A DNA stretch of 26,494 nt from JAYZQT01 sp036136335 (GTDB taxonomy: Bacteria; Pseudomonadota; Alphaproteobacteria; MPNO01; UBA830), in contig JAYZQT010000002.1 of assembly GCA_036136335.1 (NCBI GenBank), positions 1 to 26,494 on the forward strand, written 5' to 3'. The stretch's first letter is position 1. Every line of letters begins with the position of its first letter. Below the pieces are notes generated by a model that saw only the letters and a list, made by a program, of their open reading frames with translations, was not told the origin of the DNA and ran no database searches. Positions 24,892 through 26,494 of the stretch are shown piece after piece. The position numbers and the translations under genes are program-made.

Positions 24892-26094
24892 TTGGACGAT
24901 ATTGCTCCTGAAGTTACATCGGAAACTGAACTGATTTCCCGCGCTCGTTCGCTAGCAAATCTTTTGTATGAAAAGTCCGATGAGACAGAACGTAGTCGGC
25001 GTATCTCGTCTGAGATAATTGGAGAGATGCGTGATAGAGAGTTTTTCCGTTTACTTTTCCCCAAGCGTTTTGGTGGGTTCGAGTACGACCTTAATACGTT
25101 GGTGAGAATAGTCTCTGAACTGTCGGCTTCCTGTGGGTCAAGTGGTTGGGTGGCCGGTCTCTTGATGATCCATCAATGGCTCTGTGCGCAATTCCCTATA
25201 GAAGTACAGGAAGAGTTATGGGGAGATAATTCAGACACAATTATTGCTGGCTCCTACGCGGCGTCCGCTCAGGCAGAACCGGAAAACGGTGGATACCGGA
25301 TTTCTGGAAAATGGCCTTTTGCAAGTGGCTGTGATCATGCCGACTGGGCATTGCTTGGCGTAACTTTTCCTCCAAAATGCAACGATGAACAAACACAGCA
25401 GGGCTTCCTCCTGGTTAAGGAAAGTGAGTTTTCCATCCAAGACGACTGGTTTGTTGTTGGCCTTGCTGGTACTGGCAGTAAAACAGTGGTTTGTACCGAT
25501 CAATTCATCCCGGAAGGTCGCCGAGTGCTTTTAGCCGAACTCAATACCGGGCTGACACCGGGCGCGAAAGTGCTGGAAAGTTCGCTATATCGCATTCCAC
25601 TTCTTTCAGCATTGCCATCTTCCATAATTTCACCGGCACTTGGTATTTTAAATGCCGCTACTCGGGGTTTTATATCCGCAACGGGTACCAAAAAAACGCG
25701 CGGAGCTGTGGTGGCGGGCGGCGCTAAAGTGGCTGAATATGCGACTGTGCAAGGTCGCGTGGGAGAGGCTTCCGCAAGCTTGGCCGCAGCCGAGGCATTG
25801 GTCCATTCCGAGCTGCGGAAGATACAGAACCATTCGAAATCTGGGAAACCTTTTACTTTAGATCAACGTATCCAAGCTCGGTTATCACAGGCCTTTTCTG
25901 TCAGACTCACTGTTCAGGGAATTGACGCCATCTATGGCGCTACCGGAGGTGCCGGGCTATATCTTGGGCACCGCATTCAGCGTGCCTGGCGCGACATCCA
26001 TGCCGTTTCCCACCACGTTAGCCTAAATTGGGATGCAGTAAGCACCATTTATGGTCAACACTCCCTTGGGCTGGAACCCAAAGGTCAATACTGA
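24892..26094 (+). CDS. Group D flavin-dependent monooxygenase, acyl-CoA dehydrogenase fold (HsaA/HpaH-like)
   Basis: A 400-residue protein with the acyl-CoA dehydrogenase fold. The helical N-terminal domain contains FPKRFGGFEYDLNTLV and the CGSSGWVAGLLMIHQWL block. The middle beta domain has SGKWPFASGCDHADWALLGV. The C-terminal helical domain ends with the short LGHRIQRAWRDIHAVSHH block. These features fit two-component flavin monooxygenases that hydroxylate phenols or indoles with reduced flavin from a partner reductase, rather than true acyl-CoA dehydrogenases. The start is TTG at 24892 with GGGAG about nine bases upstream; no ATG is available before residue 40. The flavin reductase partner is not in the window. 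The 279 bases upstream, from the MFS start at 24612, form a divergent regulatory region. Confidence 0.86.
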   Translation: MDDIAPEVTSETELISRARSLANLLYEKSDETERSRRISSEIIGEMRDREFFRLLFPKRFGGFEYDLNTLVRIVSELSASCGSSGWVAGLLMIHQWLCAQFPIEVQEELWGDNSDTIIAGSYAASAQAEPENGGYRISGKWPFASGCDHADWALLGVTFPPKCNDEQTQQGFLLVKESEFSIQDDWFVVGLAGTGSKTVVCTDQFIPEGRRVLLAELNTGLTPGAKVLESSLYRIPLLSALPSSIISPALGILNAATRGFISATGTKKTRGAVVAGGAKVAEYATVQGRVGEASASLAAAEALVHSELRKIQNHSKSGKPFTLDQRIQARLSQAFSVRLTVQGIDAIYGATGGAGLYLGHRIQRAWRDIHAVSHHVSLNWDAVSTIYGQHSLGLEPKGQY

Positions 26095-26332
26095 ACCGCG
26101 CTCATTACAGAGTTGTAATAGGACTTTTCGGGTGTGAACTCAAAGTCAAGAATTTGTTCACTCTACGTGCTCGTTCCACCGGTTTTTGTTAGATTAAAAG
26201 GAGTTGATATAACTGTTGCGTTGGTGCGTGGTATCGTTGTAATTCCCGCTGCTTATTTCTCAGGCAAGATATTGTGTTTTATGTTTTAGGAGTGCGGAGA
26301 ACACATACACAGACCGAAGAACTGGGGAAGGA

Positions 26333-26494
26333 ATGAACCGGCTAAAGCTCAGCATCGCATCGACCGATTACGATCATTTCCGTGACTTTCGTAACGGTGA
26401 AGTCGTTGCTGAAGGGATCGACCATACCTGGACCAGGTTGGGACACCATGAGGTATTTGCGCGTTTTACCGCCAATCGGGAGTGGGATGTCGCC
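26333..26494 (+). CDS. 4,5-dihydroxyphthalate decarboxylase-like protein, N-terminal part (cut by window edge)
   Basis: The first 54 codons are present: MNRLKLSIASTDYDHFRDFR, then NGEVVAEGIDHTWTRLGHHE and ANREWDVA. This pattern (K-L-S-I-A, D-Y-D, G-x-V-x-x-E-G-I-D, then E-x-F-x-R) is the N-terminus of the Pht5-like family, which shares the periplasmic-binding-protein fold. Founding members decarboxylate 4,5-dihydroxyphthalate to protocatechuate. The start ATG at 26333 has GGGGAAGG directly upstream. It lies 238 bases after the flavin monooxygenase gene on the same strand, so hydroxylation followed by decarboxylation of an aromatic acid is a plausible pair of steps. Related proteins can also be solute-binding proteins; the missing C-terminus prevents a decision. 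Confidence 0.72.
   Translation, partial: MNRLKLSIASTDYDHFRDFRNGEVVAEGIDHTWTRLGHHEVFARFTANREWDVA

Noticed and set aside
24892..26094. Ordinary fatty-acid acyl-CoA dehydrogenase
   Set aside because: The CGSSGWVAGLL and SGCDHADWALLG blocks match flavin-dependent monooxygenases of the same fold better than beta-oxidation enzymes.

Overview
The window looks like chromosomal DNA of an alphaproteobacterium, probably a Rhodospirillales-like, possibly marine, lineage. This rests on the gene order tRNA-Leu(UAG), tig, clpP, clpX, lon, HU gene, tRNA-Val(UAC), on the protein families present, and on moderate, uneven base composition. No phage, transposase, integrase, CRISPR array or rRNA gene was seen.

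Layout. Positions 1-2284 hold the start of an enoyl-CoA hydratase/isomerase gene (minus strand), a divergent bifunctional NAD(P)HX repair gene, and an Lrp/AsnC-type regulator (minus strand). The regulator is divergent from a transketolase-like 2-oxoacid dehydrogenase E1 gene (2400-4781). Their shared intergenic region carries a repeated octamer 40 bp apart. Positions 4892-11903 are a housekeeping proteostasis block: tRNA-Leu, trigger factor, ClpP, ClpX, Lon (with a sequence very close to the sigma-32 heat-shock consensus upstream), HU, a strong terminator, and tRNA-Val.

From tRNA-Val rightwards the content changes to accessory catabolism. There are two same-family Rieske oxygenase alpha subunits (12516 and 16472) and an ApbA/PanE-type reductase (13991). 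Between them lies a self-contained unit of two tandem, paralogous, very small membrane proteins (15408-16013) with its own candidate promoter and a strong terminator. A minus-strand group follows: an ACMSD/gamma-resorcylate-decarboxylase-type amidohydrolase, a ThDP enzyme, a molybdopterin (CoxL/XdhA-like) large subunit without its partner subunits, and a Bcr/CflA-type MFS exporter. The right end has a group D flavin-dependent monooxygenase and the first 54 codons of a 4,5-dihydroxyphthalate-decarboxylase-like gene.

Together the right half resembles an aromatic-acid catabolic region (ring hydroxylation or O-demethylation, decarboxylation, C-C bond chemistry with ThDP, molybdenum hydroxylation, flavin hydroxylation). 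The substrate cannot be read from sequence alone. The most novel-looking element is the tandem small membrane protein pair.
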